Below, piece after piece: positions 1 through 8,390 of a DNA stretch of 38,726 nt (positions are counted from its first letter, which is position 1; each line of letters begins with the position of its first letter). Origin of the DNA: Streptomyces cellostaticus (GTDB lineage Bacteria; Actinomycetota; Actinomycetes; Streptomycetales; Streptomycetaceae); the NCBI RefSeq assembly GCF_023630175.1, contig NZ_JALLIN010000060.1:1-38726 (forward strand), given 5' to 3'. The position numbers were made by a program, and so were the translations under genes. Below the pieces are notes generated by a model. That model ran no database searches and was not told where the DNA came from. It was given only the letters and a program-made list of their open reading frames with translations.

Positions 1-333
1 CGCGGCGGCCGGCTGCTCGCCGCTCTCCACCGCCCGGACCGCGGCGAGCAGTTCGGCCGCCTTCCCGCTGAGCGCGGTGCCGCTGGCGACGGGCGCCGTC
101 CGCTCGGCCTTGCGCCGCTCGATCCGTTCCCGCTCCATCCGTTGCGCGGCCAGCTCGGCCTCCGCCTCGGACAGCTCCGGCCCGCCCGCGTCGCCGGCCG
201 GCTCCGCCGCCGTGCTCCCCGGCGCGTCGCCGGCCGCCGCGCCCTGCTCCGGGGTCCGCTCCGTGTCCGGGCTCTCCGGGGCTTCCGGGGCCTCGGGCCC
301 GGTGTCCTCCGTGGTCTCCGGCTCCGTGCTCAC
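1..333 (-). CDS. Unidentified protein, N-terminal 111 codons only (runs off window)
   Basis: The frame reads open on the minus strand from a GTG at 333-331 to the window edge. The GTG overlaps the TGA of the upstream aldo/keto reductase gene as GTGA, which implies translational coupling. The first ~50 residues are low complexity (Glu, Pro, Thr, Ala, Gly) and probably disordered. A charged segment follows (ELAAQRMERERIERRKAER), likely a helix or coiled coil, then a more ordered stretch (SGKAAELLAAVRAVESGE). No catalytic motif is visible in this part. From memory it resembles the N-terminus of a Streptomyces helix-hairpin-helix protein next to this locus, but that domain would lie outside the window, so the function is left open. 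Confidence 0.6.
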   Translation of the reverse strand, partial: MSTEPETTEDTGPEAPEAPESPDTERTPEQGAAAGDAPGSTAAEPAGDAGGPELSEAEAELAAQRMERERIERRKAERTAPVASGTALSGKAAELLAAVRAVESGEQPAAA

Positions 334-1310
334 AGCGTGCTCCAGTCGTGATCGGGATAGCGGTGCACGGGCGCCGACACGTCGTCCAGCGCCCTGCAGA
401 TCTCGTCAGGAAGACTAAGCGCCTCCACTGACAGCGCCGCCGTGAGCTGCTGCGCGTTGCGCGAGCCGACGATCGGGGCGGCCACCCCGGGCCGGTCCCT
501 GACCCAGGCGAGTGCCACCTGGAGCGGTGTGACCGCGAGCCCGTCCGCGGCCGTCGTGACGGCGTCCACGATGTGCGCGGCGGTGTCGTCGAGGTACGGC
601 TCGACGAACGGCGCGAGGTGCTCGGAGGCCCCGCGCGAGTCCGCCGGAGTGGCGTGGCGGTACTTGCCGGTGAGCACACCGCGGCCCAGCGGGGAGGAGG
701 GCAGCAGACCCACGCCCAGGTCGAGCGCGGCGGGCAGCACCTCGCGCTCGGCGCCGCGCTGGAGCAGCGAGTACTCGAGCTGGGTGCCTGCCAGCCGGGT
801 ACGGCCCGGCGCGGCGAGCTGCCAGGTGGCCGCCTTCGCGAGCTGCCAGCCGCAGAAGTTGGCGACGCCCACGTACCGGGCGCGGCCACTGCTCACCGCC
901 ACGTCGAGGGCCTGGAGGGTCTCCTCGAGCGGGGTGCCGGGATCGGGGGCGTGGATCTGCCAGAGGTCGACGTGGTCGGTGCCGAGGCGGGTCAGCGAGG
1001 CGTCCAGGGCGGCGAGCAGATGGCCGCGGGAGCCGTCGACGCGGCGGTCCGGGTCGGCGACGCTGCCCGCCTTGGTGGAGATCACCAGGTCCCGGCGGGG
1101 CACCAGGCCGTCCATCAGCCGCCCCAGCAGGTACTCCGCCTCACCGTCGCCGTACACGTCCGCGGTGTCGACGAGGGTGCCGCCGGCCTCCCAGAAGGTC
1201 TTCAGCATGTCCGCGGCGTCGTGCTCGTCGGTGTCCCGGCCCCAGGTGAGAGTGCCGAGCCCGATCCGGGACACGCGCAGGCCGGTACGGCCGAGATGCC
1301 TCTGCTCCAT
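330..1310 (-). CDS. Aldo/keto reductase family oxidoreductase
   Basis: This is a 326-residue NADPH-dependent aldo/keto reductase with a (beta/alpha)8 barrel. The family tetrad is visible: Asp and Tyr in DTADVYGDGEAEYLLGR, Lys in VISTKAG, and His in WQIHAPDP. The C-terminal cofactor-binding part contains PIVGSRNAQQL. I chose the ATG at 1310 because the protein then opens MEQRHLGRTGLRVSRIGLG, the usual first strand of the family. An upstream in-frame start would add 27 residues unlike family members. No strong Shine-Dalgarno sequence precedes it. Its stop overlaps the start of the next minus-strand gene. The substrate cannot be inferred; relatives reduce aldehydes or ketones or act as potassium channel beta-like proteins. 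Confidence 0.88.
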   Translation of the reverse strand: MEQRHLGRTGLRVSRIGLGTLTWGRDTDEHDAADMLKTFWEAGGTLVDTADVYGDGEAEYLLGRLMDGLVPRRDLVISTKAGSVADPDRRVDGSRGHLLAALDASLTRLGTDHVDLWQIHAPDPGTPLEETLQALDVAVSSGRARYVGVANFCGWQLAKAATWQLAAPGRTRLAGTQLEYSLLQRGAEREVLPAALDLGVGLLPSSPLGRGVLTGKYRHATPADSRGASEHLAPFVEPYLDDTAAHIVDAVTTAADGLAVTPLQVALAWVRDRPGVAAPIVGSRNAQQLTAALSVEALSLPDEICRALDDVSAPVHRYPDHDWSTL

Positions 1311-1508
1311 GTGCGGGAGATTACTGGCCGGAACTGGTGCCGTGGGTTGCCTGTGGACAACCGGATCCGCCCCGCCGGACGCCCGGATCACCGGCCGGTG
1401 GCGGCACCGGCGCGGGCGGGGCGCGGCGCACGGGGGCTGTGCGGGGACCGCCCCGGCTCGCTAAGGTCGCAGCCAACGGACGTTACTCATGGGTAAGGGG
1501 ATTCGGCC

Positions 1509-2564
1509 ATGCAGCTCGGGATCAACCTCGGCTACTGGGGTGCCGGGATGGACGCGGACAATCTGGCCGTCGCGCAGGAGGCCGAGCGGCTGGGCTACGC
1601 CGTGTGCTGGGCCGCCGAGGCGTACGGCTCGGACGCGGCCACCGTGCTCAGCTGGGTCGCCGCCCAGACCGAGCGTATCGACGTCGGTTCGGCGATCTTC
1701 CAGATCCCGGCCCGGCAGCCGGCCATGACCGCGATGACCGCGGCCACCCTGGACTCGCTGTCCCAGGGCCGCTTCCGGCTCGGCCTCGGCGTCTCCGGAC
1801 CGCAGGTCTCCGAGGGCTGGTACGGCGTCAGGTTCGACAAGCCGCTCTCCCGCACCCGGGAGTACGTGGAGATCGTCCGCCGGGCGATGACCCGCGAGCG
1901 CCTGTCGTTCGAGGGCGAGCACTGGACGCTGCCGCTGCCCGGCGGCCCGGGCAAGCCGATCAAGCTGACCGTGCACCCGCAGCGCGAGCACATCCCGCTG
2001 TACATCGCCGCCATCGGCCCGAAGAACCTGGAGCAGACCGGCGAGATCGCCGACGGCGCCCTGCTGATCTTCCCGTCCGCCGAGCACCTCGAGGACACCA
2101 CCATCACGCACCTGCGCGCCGGACGGGAGAAGGCCGGCAAGACCCTCGACGGGTTCGACATCTGCCCGACCCTGCCGCTGGCCGTCGGCGACGACAAGGA
2201 CGTCTCCCGCCTCGCCGACACCTTCCGCCCCTACACCGCGCTGTACGTCGGCGGCATGGGCAGCTTCAAGCAGAACTTCTACAACCGGCTCGCCCAGCGC
2301 ATGGGGTACGAGAAGGAGGCCGCCGAGATCCAGGAGAAGTACCTGTCCGGCGACAAGCAGGGCGCGGCGGCCGCGGTTCCGCAGGACCTGATCGACAAGA
2401 CCACGCTGCTGGGCTCCGTGGACCGTGTCGCGGACCGGATGAAGGCCTACGCCGCCGCCGGCGTCACCACCCTCTCCCTGGCCCCGGCGGGCTTCACGCT
2501 CGACGAGCGGATCGCCTCGCTGCGGGCCGGCAGCGAGGCCCTGGAGCGCGCCGGCCTCGGGTAG
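1509..2564 (+). CDS. LLM-class (luciferase-like) F420-dependent oxidoreductase
   Basis: This 351-residue protein has the bacterial-luciferase-like TIM-barrel fold, which in actinobacteria usually binds coenzyme F420. Typical features are the opening MQLGINLGYWG, an early helix AVAQEAERLGYAVCWAAEAYGSD cut by conserved acidic and aromatic residues, LDSLSQGRFRLGLGVSGPQV (residues ~82-101), and PLYIAAIGPKNLEQTGEIADG. The C-terminus holds FTLDERIASLRAGSEAL. AAGGGG (1495 region) lies upstream of the ATG, and a -10-like TAAGGT is at 1462-1467. The gene diverges from the aldo/keto reductase. Substrate and cofactor are inferred from the family only; FMN use cannot be excluded. Confidence 0.85.
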   Translation: MQLGINLGYWGAGMDADNLAVAQEAERLGYAVCWAAEAYGSDAATVLSWVAAQTERIDVGSAIFQIPARQPAMTAMTAATLDSLSQGRFRLGLGVSGPQVSEGWYGVRFDKPLSRTREYVEIVRRAMTRERLSFEGEHWTLPLPGGPGKPIKLTVHPQREHIPLYIAAIGPKNLEQTGEIADGALLIFPSAEHLEDTTITHLRAGREKAGKTLDGFDICPTLPLAVGDDKDVSRLADTFRPYTALYVGGMGSFKQNFYNRLAQRMGYEKEAAEIQEKYLSGDKQGAAAAVPQDLIDKTTLLGSVDRVADRMKAYAAAGVTTLSLAPAGFTLDERIASLRAGSEALERAGLG

Positions 2565-2587
2565 GACCCGCCCGGCGGGAAGTTCTG

Positions 2588-2628
2588 CGGCCGTGGTGGG
2601 GGCTCGGGGGTCTTCCCCGCCACGGCCG
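2588..2628. terminator. Hairpin terminator between convergent genes
   Basis: A 14-bp stem (one G-T pair) joins 2588-2601 to 2615-2628 around a 13-base loop. It follows the F420-type oxidoreductase stop and precedes the CorA stop on the other strand, so it probably serves both genes. Confidence 0.75.
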
Positions 2629-2739
2629 TCACGCGGAACAACGCGCCGGACGCCGGTTGGTCACGGCCCCCGGCGGTCCTTCTCGCGGACGGCCCGCCGC
2701 GGGCCCCCGGCGGCCGCTCTCCCGGCCCCCGGCGCCCCC

Positions 2740-3744
2740 TCACAGCCAGCCGCGCCGCTTGAACTGCCGGTACAGCAGCACCTCCAGCACCGCCATCGCC
2801 ACGATCACCACCGGATACGACCACAGCCAGTGCAGCTCCGGCATGTGGTCGAAGTTCATGCCGTACACGCCCGCGATCATCGTCGGCACCGCGGCCATCG
2901 CCGCCCAGGCGGAGATCTTCCGCATGTCGTCGTTCTGCCGCACGCTCGTCTGCGCCAGGTGCGCCGACAGGATGTCCGACACCAGCCGGTCCAGGCTCTC
3001 CACGGACTCGTTCACGCGCGTGAGGTGGTCGCTCACGTCCCGGAAGAAGGGCCGCGCCTTGTCGTCCACGAACCGCACGCCGCCGCCGAGCGGTCCGGTG
3101 CCGGCCAGCCGGGTCAGCGGCACCGCGAGCGGCCCGGTCGCCCGGCGGAACTCCAGGACCTGCCGCTTGAACGCGTAGATGCGCGACGCGGTGTGCCGCG
3201 AACCGCCGCTCACCGGCTCGAACACCTCCGCCTCCAGCTCCTCCAGGTCGGTCTGCAGCTCCGTGGCCACCTCCAGGTAGTGGTCCACCACGGCGTCGGA
3301 GATCGCGTACAGCACCGAGGTGGGGCCCTTGCCGAGCATCTCCGGGTCCTCCTCCAGACGGCGCCGTACGGTCGCCAGCGGCGCCCCCACGCCGTGCCGG
3401 ACCGTCACCACGAAGCCGTCGCCGACGAACACCATGACCTCCCCGGCCGAGACGGTGTCGCTCTCCGGCTCGTACACGACCGGTTTGAGGACCATGAAGA
3501 GTGAGTCGTCGTACACCTCCAGTTTGGGCCGCTGATGGGCCTTGAGGGCGTCCTCGACCGCCAGCGGGTGCAGCCCGAACTCCCGGGTGACCAGGTCGAA
3601 CTCCCGTTCCGACGGCTCGTGCAGCCCGATCCACACGAAGCCGCCCGCCGCCCGCGCCTCGTCCAGCGCGTCGGAAAGGTCCTCAGGGCCCTCGGTACGG
3701 AGCCCGTGCCGGTACACGGCGCAGTCCACGATCACGGAGCGCAT
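2740..3744 (-). CDS. corA: CorA-family magnesium/cobalt transporter
   Basis: This 334-residue protein is a CorA-type divalent cation channel of the inner membrane, normally a pentamer carrying Mg2+ or Co2+. The N-terminal cytoplasmic domain includes FVWIGLHEPSEREFD and HPLAVEDALKAHQRPKLE. A long helical stalk includes the SVESLDRLVSDILSAHL segment. Two C-terminal transmembrane helices flank the signature YGMNF, which is followed by DHMPELHWLWSYP and a basic tail (RQFKRRGWL). The length matches the family. The ATG at 3744 opens MRSVIVDCAVYRHG. The gene diverges from the phosphatase gene with only 53 bases between starts, so the two promoters probably overlap. Ion choice cannot be read from sequence. 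Confidence 0.93.
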   Translation of the reverse strand: MRSVIVDCAVYRHGLRTEGPEDLSDALDEARAAGGFVWIGLHEPSEREFDLVTREFGLHPLAVEDALKAHQRPKLEVYDDSLFMVLKPVVYEPESDTVSAGEVMVFVGDGFVVTVRHGVGAPLATVRRRLEEDPEMLGKGPTSVLYAISDAVVDHYLEVATELQTDLEELEAEVFEPVSGGSRHTASRIYAFKRQVLEFRRATGPLAVPLTRLAGTGPLGGGVRFVDDKARPFFRDVSDHLTRVNESVESLDRLVSDILSAHLAQTSVRQNDDMRKISAWAAMAAVPTMIAGVYGMNFDHMPELHWLWSYPVVIVAMAVLEVLLYRQFKRRGWL

Positions 3745-3784
3745 TCTCCCTTCGACCGTTCACCGGTGCTTGTCCTGATGCGCT

Positions 3785-3797
3785 TACCCTGGGCCGC
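3785..3797 (+). promoter_or_regulatory. Probable -10 element for a leaderless phosphatase transcript
   Basis: TACCCT at 3785-3790 ends 7 bases before the ATG at 3798, the spacing typical of Streptomyces leaderless transcripts. No Shine-Dalgarno sequence is present. A -35 match is not evident. Confidence 0.45.
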
Positions 3798-4484
3798 ATG
3801 CCCACGCTGATCCTCGTCAGGCACGGACGGTCGACCGCCAACACCTCGGGTGTGCTCGCCGGGTGGACGCCAGGCGTCGCCCTGGACGAGCGCGGCGCCG
3901 CACAGGCCGCCGCGCTGCCCGGCCGGCTCGCGGGCCTGCCGCTCGCCGAGGTCGTCGCGAGCCCCCTGCAACGCTGCCAGGAGACCGTGGCGCCGCTGCT
4001 CGCCGCCAGGCCCGGACTGCGCGCCCACACCGACGAACGCGTCGGGGAGTGCCACTACGGCGACTGGTCCGGACGCAAACTCGCCGAGCTGAAGGACGAG
4101 CCGCTGATGGAGGTCGTCCAGGCCCACCCGTCGGCCGCCGCCTTCCCGGGCGGCGAGTCCATGCGGGCGATGCAGACCCGCGCCGCCGAGGCCGTGCGGG
4201 AGTGGAACGCGCGCGTGGAGCGCGACCACGGCGCCGACGCGGTCTACCTCGTGTGCTCGCACGGCGACGTCATCAAGTCGCTCGTCGCCGAAGCCCTCGG
4301 ACTCCACCTCGACCTGTTCCAGCGGATCTCCGTGGAACCCTGCTCGGTCACCGCGATCCGCTACACCCGCCTCAGGCCGTTCCTCGTCCGCCTCGGCGAC
4401 ACCGGGGACCTCACCTCGCTCGCCCCGCGCGAGGACACCGGCGAGGGCGACGCACCGGTCGGTGGTGGTGCGGGCGCACCGTGA
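3798..4484 (+). CDS. Histidine phosphatase / putative phosphomutase, MSMEG_4193 type (TIGR03848)
   Basis: This 228-residue protein belongs to the histidine phosphatase superfamily (PGAM branch). The phospho-accepting His9 is in LVRHGRSTAN, the second catalytic His155 is in VCSHGDVIKSL, and SPLQRCQETVAPL is the conserved substrate-pocket segment. From established knowledge, a PGAM-like protein of the MSMEG_4193 family forms a three-gene set in Actinobacteria with a PI-kinase-like protein and a TIGR03847 protein. Exactly those two genes follow here. This supports the subfamily call and a possible phosphomutase or phosphatase role on an unknown phosphorylated substrate. The last ~15 residues are Gly/Ala-rich and probably disordered. 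The transcript may be leaderless. Confidence 0.88.
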   Translation: MPTLILVRHGRSTANTSGVLAGWTPGVALDERGAAQAAALPGRLAGLPLAEVVASPLQRCQETVAPLLAARPGLRAHTDERVGECHYGDWSGRKLAELKDEPLMEVVQAHPSAAAFPGGESMRAMQTRAAEAVREWNARVERDHGADAVYLVCSHGDVIKSLVAEALGLHLDLFQRISVEPCSVTAIRYTRLRPFLVRLGDTGDLTSLAPREDTGEGDAPVGGGAGAP

Positions 4485-4575
4485 TCGTCGCCCGCAGTAG
4501 GGTGAAGCGGTCCACCCCGTGGCACCCGCAACGGCCCGCACCCCAGCAATCCCCGATTCCAAATGGAGACAGGAC

Positions 4576-5166
4576 GTGTCCCGTCAGGTGTTCCTCTTCG
4601 ACCCACCGGACCGCTTCGTCGCGGGCACGGTCGGGCTGCCCGGACGCCGTACGTTCTTCCTCCAGGCCATCGCCGGCTCCCGGGTGACCAGCGTGGCCCT
4701 GGAGAAGACCCAGGTCGCCGCACTCGCCGAGCGCATGGACGAGCTGCTGGACGAGGTCGTACGGCGCAGCGGCGGCAGCGCCGCCGTCCCCGCCGTCGCG
4801 CCCACGGAGGTCGCCGACACCGGCCCGCTGGACACCCCCGTCGAGGAGGAGTTCCGGGTCGGCACCATGGCCCTGGCCTGGGACGGCGAGGAACAGCGCA
4901 TGATCGTGGAGGCGCAGGCCCTGGTGGAGCTGGACGCCGACAACGAGGAGGACCTCGCCGAGGCCGAGGAGCGACTGCTCCAGGACGAGGAGAACGGGCC
5001 CCCGATGCTGCGGGTCCGGCTGACCGGCGCGCAGGCCAGGGCCTTCGCCAAGCGCGCCCTGGACGTCGTCAACGCCGGGCGGCCGCCGTGCCCGCTGTGC
5101 AGCCTCCCGCTCGACCCGGAAGGACACGTATGTCCGCGCCAGAACGGATACCGCCGCGGAGCGTGA
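4576..5166 (+). CDS. TIGR03847/DUF3090 family conserved actinobacterial protein
   Basis: This 196-residue protein has no known biochemical function. I chose the GTG at 4576 because GGAG lies just upstream and the protein then starts MSRQVFLFDPPDRFVAGTVG, the conserved family opening. An upstream in-frame ATG at 4519 is possible but has poor context. The middle has the conserved FRVGTMALAWD and MIVEAQALVE strands. The C-terminus has CPLCSLPLDPEGHVC, a Cys/His cluster that looks like a small zinc-binding knuckle. It is the middle member of the phosphatase/TIGR03847/PI-kinase-like trio. Its 3' end overlaps the next start by 37 bases, so the two are co-translated. Confidence 0.85.
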   Translation: MSRQVFLFDPPDRFVAGTVGLPGRRTFFLQAIAGSRVTSVALEKTQVAALAERMDELLDEVVRRSGGSAAVPAVAPTEVADTGPLDTPVEEEFRVGTMALAWDGEEQRMIVEAQALVELDADNEEDLAEAEERLLQDEENGPPMLRVRLTGAQARAFAKRALDVVNAGRPPCPLCSLPLDPEGHVCPRQNGYRRGA

Positions 5167-5960
5167 CGGCCGCGGACGACGGCGCCGCCGAGCTGCTGGC
5201 GCGCGGTGAGCTGTCCGTGCGCGGACGCATCCGCGAGGCGTCCAACGCGGCGCTGTTCTGCACGGTCGCCCTCGACGGCCGGGAGGCCTCCTGCGTGTAC
5301 AAGCCGGTGGCCGGGGAGCGCCCGCTGTGGGACTTCCCCGACGGCACCCTGGCCGGCCGCGAGGTGGCCGCCTACGAGGTCTCCGAGGCCACCGGCTGGG
5401 GCCTGGTCCCGCCCACCGTGCTGCGCGACGGCCCGTACGGCGAGGGCATGTGCCAGCTCTGGATCGACGCGGCCGAGGCGGAGCTGCTCGCCCTGGTGGA
5501 CGCCGAGGAACCGGAGCCGGGCTGGAAGGCGGTCGCCCTCGCCGACGTCGGCGAGGGCCGTACCGCGCTGCTCGTCCACGCCGACGACGAGCGGCTGCGC
5601 CGCCTGGCCGTCCTCGACGCCGTGATCAACAACGCCGACCGCAAGGGCGGGCACCTGCTGCCCACCGAGGACGGCCGGCTCTACGGCATCGACCACGGGG
5701 TCACCTTCAGCACCGAGGACAAGCTGCGCACCCTGCTGTGGGGCTGGGCCGGGGAACCGCTCACCGCCGAGGCCGTGGAGGTGCTGAGCGCGCTGCGGGG
5801 AGCCCTCGCCGGGGACGGTGGGCTGGCCGGGCGGCTGGCGGCGCTGATCACCCCGGCCGAGGTCGACGCCACGCGCGCGCGGGTCGACGGTCTGCTGGCG
5901 ACCGGGCTCCACCCGGAGCCGGGCGGGGAGTGGCCGGCGATCCCCTGGCCGCCCGTGTGA
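5130..5960 (+). CDS. SCO1664-type PI3/4-kinase-like protein (TIGR03843)
   Basis: This 276-residue protein has distant similarity to phosphatidylinositol 3/4-kinases. Visible kinase-like landmarks are SCVYKPVAGERPLWDFPDG with Lys58 as candidate ATP-binding lysine, NNADRKGGHLL with Asp170 as candidate catalytic base, and YGIDHGVTF with Asp188 as the metal-binding (DFG-like) position. The ATG at 5130 is preceded by AAGGA and overlaps the TIGR03847 gene. The family is part of the actinobacterial three-gene set with the PGAM-like phosphatase. A kinase/phosphatase partnership on a shared small molecule or protein is plausible but unproven. A weak hairpin (6002-6020) follows the gene. Confidence 0.85.
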   Translation: MSAPERIPPRSVTAADDGAAELLARGELSVRGRIREASNAALFCTVALDGREASCVYKPVAGERPLWDFPDGTLAGREVAAYEVSEATGWGLVPPTVLRDGPYGEGMCQLWIDAAEAELLALVDAEEPEPGWKAVALADVGEGRTALLVHADDERLRRLAVLDAVINNADRKGGHLLPTEDGRLYGIDHGVTFSTEDKLRTLLWGWAGEPLTAEAVEVLSALRGALAGDGGLAGRLAALITPAEVDATRARVDGLLATGLHPEPGGEWPAIPWPPV

Positions 5961-6049
5961 GCGCGGCCGGCACATCCCCGCGGGAACCGCAAGAACGCAC
6001 AACCGGCCGTCCGGGCCGGTCCCGTTCGTACCCGCGGCTCGCGGCCGGT

Positions 6050-6062
6050 TAGGCTCATGTAC
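6050..6062 (+). promoter_or_regulatory. -10 element TAGGCT for mshC, probably leaderless
   Basis: TAGGCT at 6050-6055 is a near-consensus Streptomyces -10. It places the transcript start at about 6063, the A of the chosen mshC ATG. This is the main argument for that start over the ATG at 6057. Confidence 0.55.
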
Positions 6063-7292
6063 ATGCATGCCTGGCCCGCTTCCGAGGTCCCCGCCCTGCC
6101 TGGTCAGGGCCGCGACCTGAGGATCCACGACACCGCGACCGGCGGCCTCGTCACCCTCGACCCCGGTCCCGTCGCCCGTATCTACGTCTGCGGCATCACG
6201 CCGTACGACGCGACCCACATGGGGCACGCGGCGACCTACAACGCGTTCGACCTCGTCCAGCGCGTGTGGCTCGACACCAAGCGGCAGGTCCACTACGTCC
6301 AGAACGTCACCGACGTCGACGATCCGCTGCTGCAGCGTGCGGACCGGGACGGCGTCGACTGGGTCGCCCTCGCCGAGAAGGAGACCACCCTCTTCCGTGA
6401 GGACATGACCGCCCTCAGGATGCTCCCGCCCCAGCACTACATAGGCGCCGTCGAGGCCATACCCGGCATCGTCCCGCTCGTGGAGCGGCTGCGCGAGCTC
6501 GGCGCGGCCTACGAGCTCGACGGCGACGTCTACTTCTCCGTCGAGTCCGACCCGCACTTCGGCCAGGTCTCCAACCTCGACGCGGCCGCGATGCGGCTGC
6601 TGTCCGCCGAGCGCGGCGGCGACCCGGACCGGCCGGGCAAGAAGAACCCGCTGGACCCGATGCTGTGGATGGCCGCCCGCGAGGGCGAGCCGAGCTGGGA
6701 CGGCGGCACCCTCGGCCGCGGCCGCCCCGGCTGGCACATCGAGTGCGTGGCCATCGCCCTCGACCACCTGGGCATGGGCTTCGACGTGCAGGGCGGCGGT
6801 TCCGACCTGGCCTTCCCGCACCACGAGATGGGCGCCTCGCACGCCCAGGTGCTCACCGGCGAGTTCCCCATGGCCAAGGCGTACGTGCACGCCGGGATGG
6901 TCGCCCTGCACGGCGAGAAGATGTCGAAGTCCAAGGGCAACCTGGTCTTCGTGTCCGGGCTGCGCCGCGACGGCGTCGACCCGGCCGCGATCCGGCTGAC
7001 CCTGCTCGCCCACCACTACCGCTCCGACTGGGAGTGGACCGACCAGGTCCTGCGGGACGCGGAGGACCGGCTCGGCCGCTGGCGGGCCGCCGTCTCCCGG
7101 CCCGACGGCCCCGGCGCCGACGCACTCGTCGACGAGATCCGCGCGGCCCTCGCCGACGACCTCGACGCGCCCGCCGCGCTCGCCGCGGTCGACCGCTGGG
7201 CCGAGCGGCAGCACCGGGAGGGCGGCACCGACACCGGCGCCCCCGGCCTGGTCTCCCGGGCCGTGGACGCGCTGCTCGGCGTGGCCCTGTGA
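6063..7292 (+). CDS. mshC: MshC, cysteine:GlcN-Ins ligase of mycothiol biosynthesis
   Basis: MshC joins L-cysteine to 1-D-myo-inosityl 2-amino-2-deoxy-alpha-D-glucopyranoside using ATP, the third enzymatic stage of mycothiol synthesis. The 409-residue protein resembles cysteinyl-tRNA synthetase without the anticodon-binding part. Seen here are the zinc ligand Cys43 in YVCGITPYDATHMGHA, the HIGH-like HMGH (52-55), Cys228 in WHIECVAIALDH, and the KMSKS loop at 286-290 (EKMSKSKGN). Features separating MshC from CysS are its shorter length and the opening MHAWPASEVPALPG. It follows the phosphatase/TIGR03847/PI-kinase-like trio on the same strand but has its own -10 element. A very strong hairpin ends the transcript. 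Confidence 0.95.
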   Translation: MHAWPASEVPALPGQGRDLRIHDTATGGLVTLDPGPVARIYVCGITPYDATHMGHAATYNAFDLVQRVWLDTKRQVHYVQNVTDVDDPLLQRADRDGVDWVALAEKETTLFREDMTALRMLPPQHYIGAVEAIPGIVPLVERLRELGAAYELDGDVYFSVESDPHFGQVSNLDAAAMRLLSAERGGDPDRPGKKNPLDPMLWMAAREGEPSWDGGTLGRGRPGWHIECVAIALDHLGMGFDVQGGGSDLAFPHHEMGASHAQVLTGEFPMAKAYVHAGMVALHGEKMSKSKGNLVFVSGLRRDGVDPAAIRLTLLAHHYRSDWEWTDQVLRDAEDRLGRWRAAVSRPDGPGADALVDEIRAALADDLDAPAALAAVDRWAERQHREGGTDTGAPGLVSRAVDALLGVAL

Positions 7293-7325
7293 CGCGCCCG
7301 CCCGGTACGGGCGGGCGCCCGGCCT

Positions 7326-7372
7326 GACGGCGAAGGGGCGGTACGCGACGCGCGTACCGCCCCTTCGCCGTC
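7326..7372. terminator. Bidirectional terminator with a 22-bp perfect stem
   Basis: Positions 7326-7347 pair perfectly with 7351-7372 around a 3-base loop. The hairpin lies between the convergent mshC and PAC2-family genes, 10 bases from the PAC2 stop. Confidence 0.9.
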
Positions 7373-7382
7373 CCTCGGACTC

Positions 7383-8390
7383 TCAGCCCTCGGCGCCGTC
7401 CTCGTCGTCGCCCTCGCCGCCGGCGGTGTCCGTGTCCGGCTTGGCCGGCCTCGGCGGGCGGGTGCGTCCGCCGGGCGTGTCACGGGGCGCGTCCCGCCGG
7501 AAGGAGCCGCCCTCGCCACCGTCCGCCGTGGCGTGTCCCCCCGCCGGGCCGACGTCCCGGCGCCGCAGGTACCGCTCGAACTCGCGGGCGATCGCCTCGC
7601 CGGACGCCTCGGGCAGCTCTGCGGTGTCCCGGGCCTCCTCCAGCGTCTGCACGTACTCGGCGACCTCGCTGTCCTCGGCGGCGAGCTGGTCCACGCCCAC
7701 CTGCCAGGCGCGCGCGTCCTCGGGCAGCTCGCCCTGCGGGACGCGCAGGTCCAGCAGGTCCTCCAGCCGGTTGAGCAGGGCCAGGGTGGCCTTGGGATTG
7801 GGCGGCTGGGAGACGTAGTGCGGCACCGCCGCCCACAGCGACACCGCCGGAACCCCCGCGTGCGTGCAGGCCTCCTGCAGGACCCCGACGATGCCCGTGG
7901 GGCCCTCGTACTTGGTCTCCTCCAGGTCCATGCGGCGGGCCAGGTCGGGGTCGGAGGTGACCCCGCTGACCGGCACCGGACGGGTGTGCGGGGTGTCACC
8001 GAGCAGGGCGCCCAGGACGACCACCAGCTCCACTCCCAGCTCGTGCGCGAAGCCCAGCAGTTCGTTGCAGAACGACCGCCAGCGCATGGACGGTTCGATG
8101 CCCCGGACCAGTACCAGGTCGCGCGGCTTCTCCCCGCCGACCCGCACCACCGACAGTCTGGTCGTCGGCCATGTGATCTTGCGCACCCCGCCGTCCATGA
8201 ACACCGTGGGGCGGTTCACCTGGAAGTCGTAGTAGTCCTCGGCGTCCAGCGCCGCGAACACCTCGCCCTTCCACTCGCGTTCCAGGTGCGCGACCGCCGT
8301 GGAGGCGGCGTCACCGGCATCGTTCCAGCCCTCGAACGCGGCCACCATGACTGGGTCGATCAGCTCGGGAACCCCCTCCAGCTCGATCAC
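7383..8390 (-). CDS. PAC2-family protein (proteasome assembly chaperone 2-like)
   Basis: This 335-residue protein belongs to the PAC2 family, related in fold to eukaryotic proteasome assembly chaperone 2. Actinobacterial members have not been firmly tied to proteasome assembly. I chose the GTG at 8390 because AAGGAGG sits 6 bases upstream. The protein then opens MIELEGVPELIDPVMVAAFE followed by GWNDAGDAAS, a PAC2 hallmark. Other conserved parts are RSFCNELLGFAHELGVELVVVLGALLGDTPHTRPV (in segments), the GPTGIVGVLQ loop and SLWAAVPHYVSQPPNPKATLALL. The last ~60 residues are Gly/Arg/Asp-rich and probably disordered. A -10-like TAAGGT lies at 8435-8430. A complete proteasome cluster sits ~19 kb away in this window. 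Confidence 0.88.
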   Translation of the reverse strand: MIELEGVPELIDPVMVAAFEGWNDAGDAASTAVAHLEREWKGEVFAALDAEDYYDFQVNRPTVFMDGGVRKITWPTTRLSVVRVGGEKPRDLVLVRGIEPSMRWRSFCNELLGFAHELGVELVVVLGALLGDTPHTRPVPVSGVTSDPDLARRMDLEETKYEGPTGIVGVLQEACTHAGVPAVSLWAAVPHYVSQPPNPKATLALLNRLEDLLDLRVPQGELPEDARAWQVGVDQLAAEDSEVAEYVQTLEEARDTAELPEASGEAIAREFERYLRRRDVGPAGGHATADGGEGGSFRRDAPRDTPGGRTRPPRPAKPDTDTAGGEGDDEDGAEG

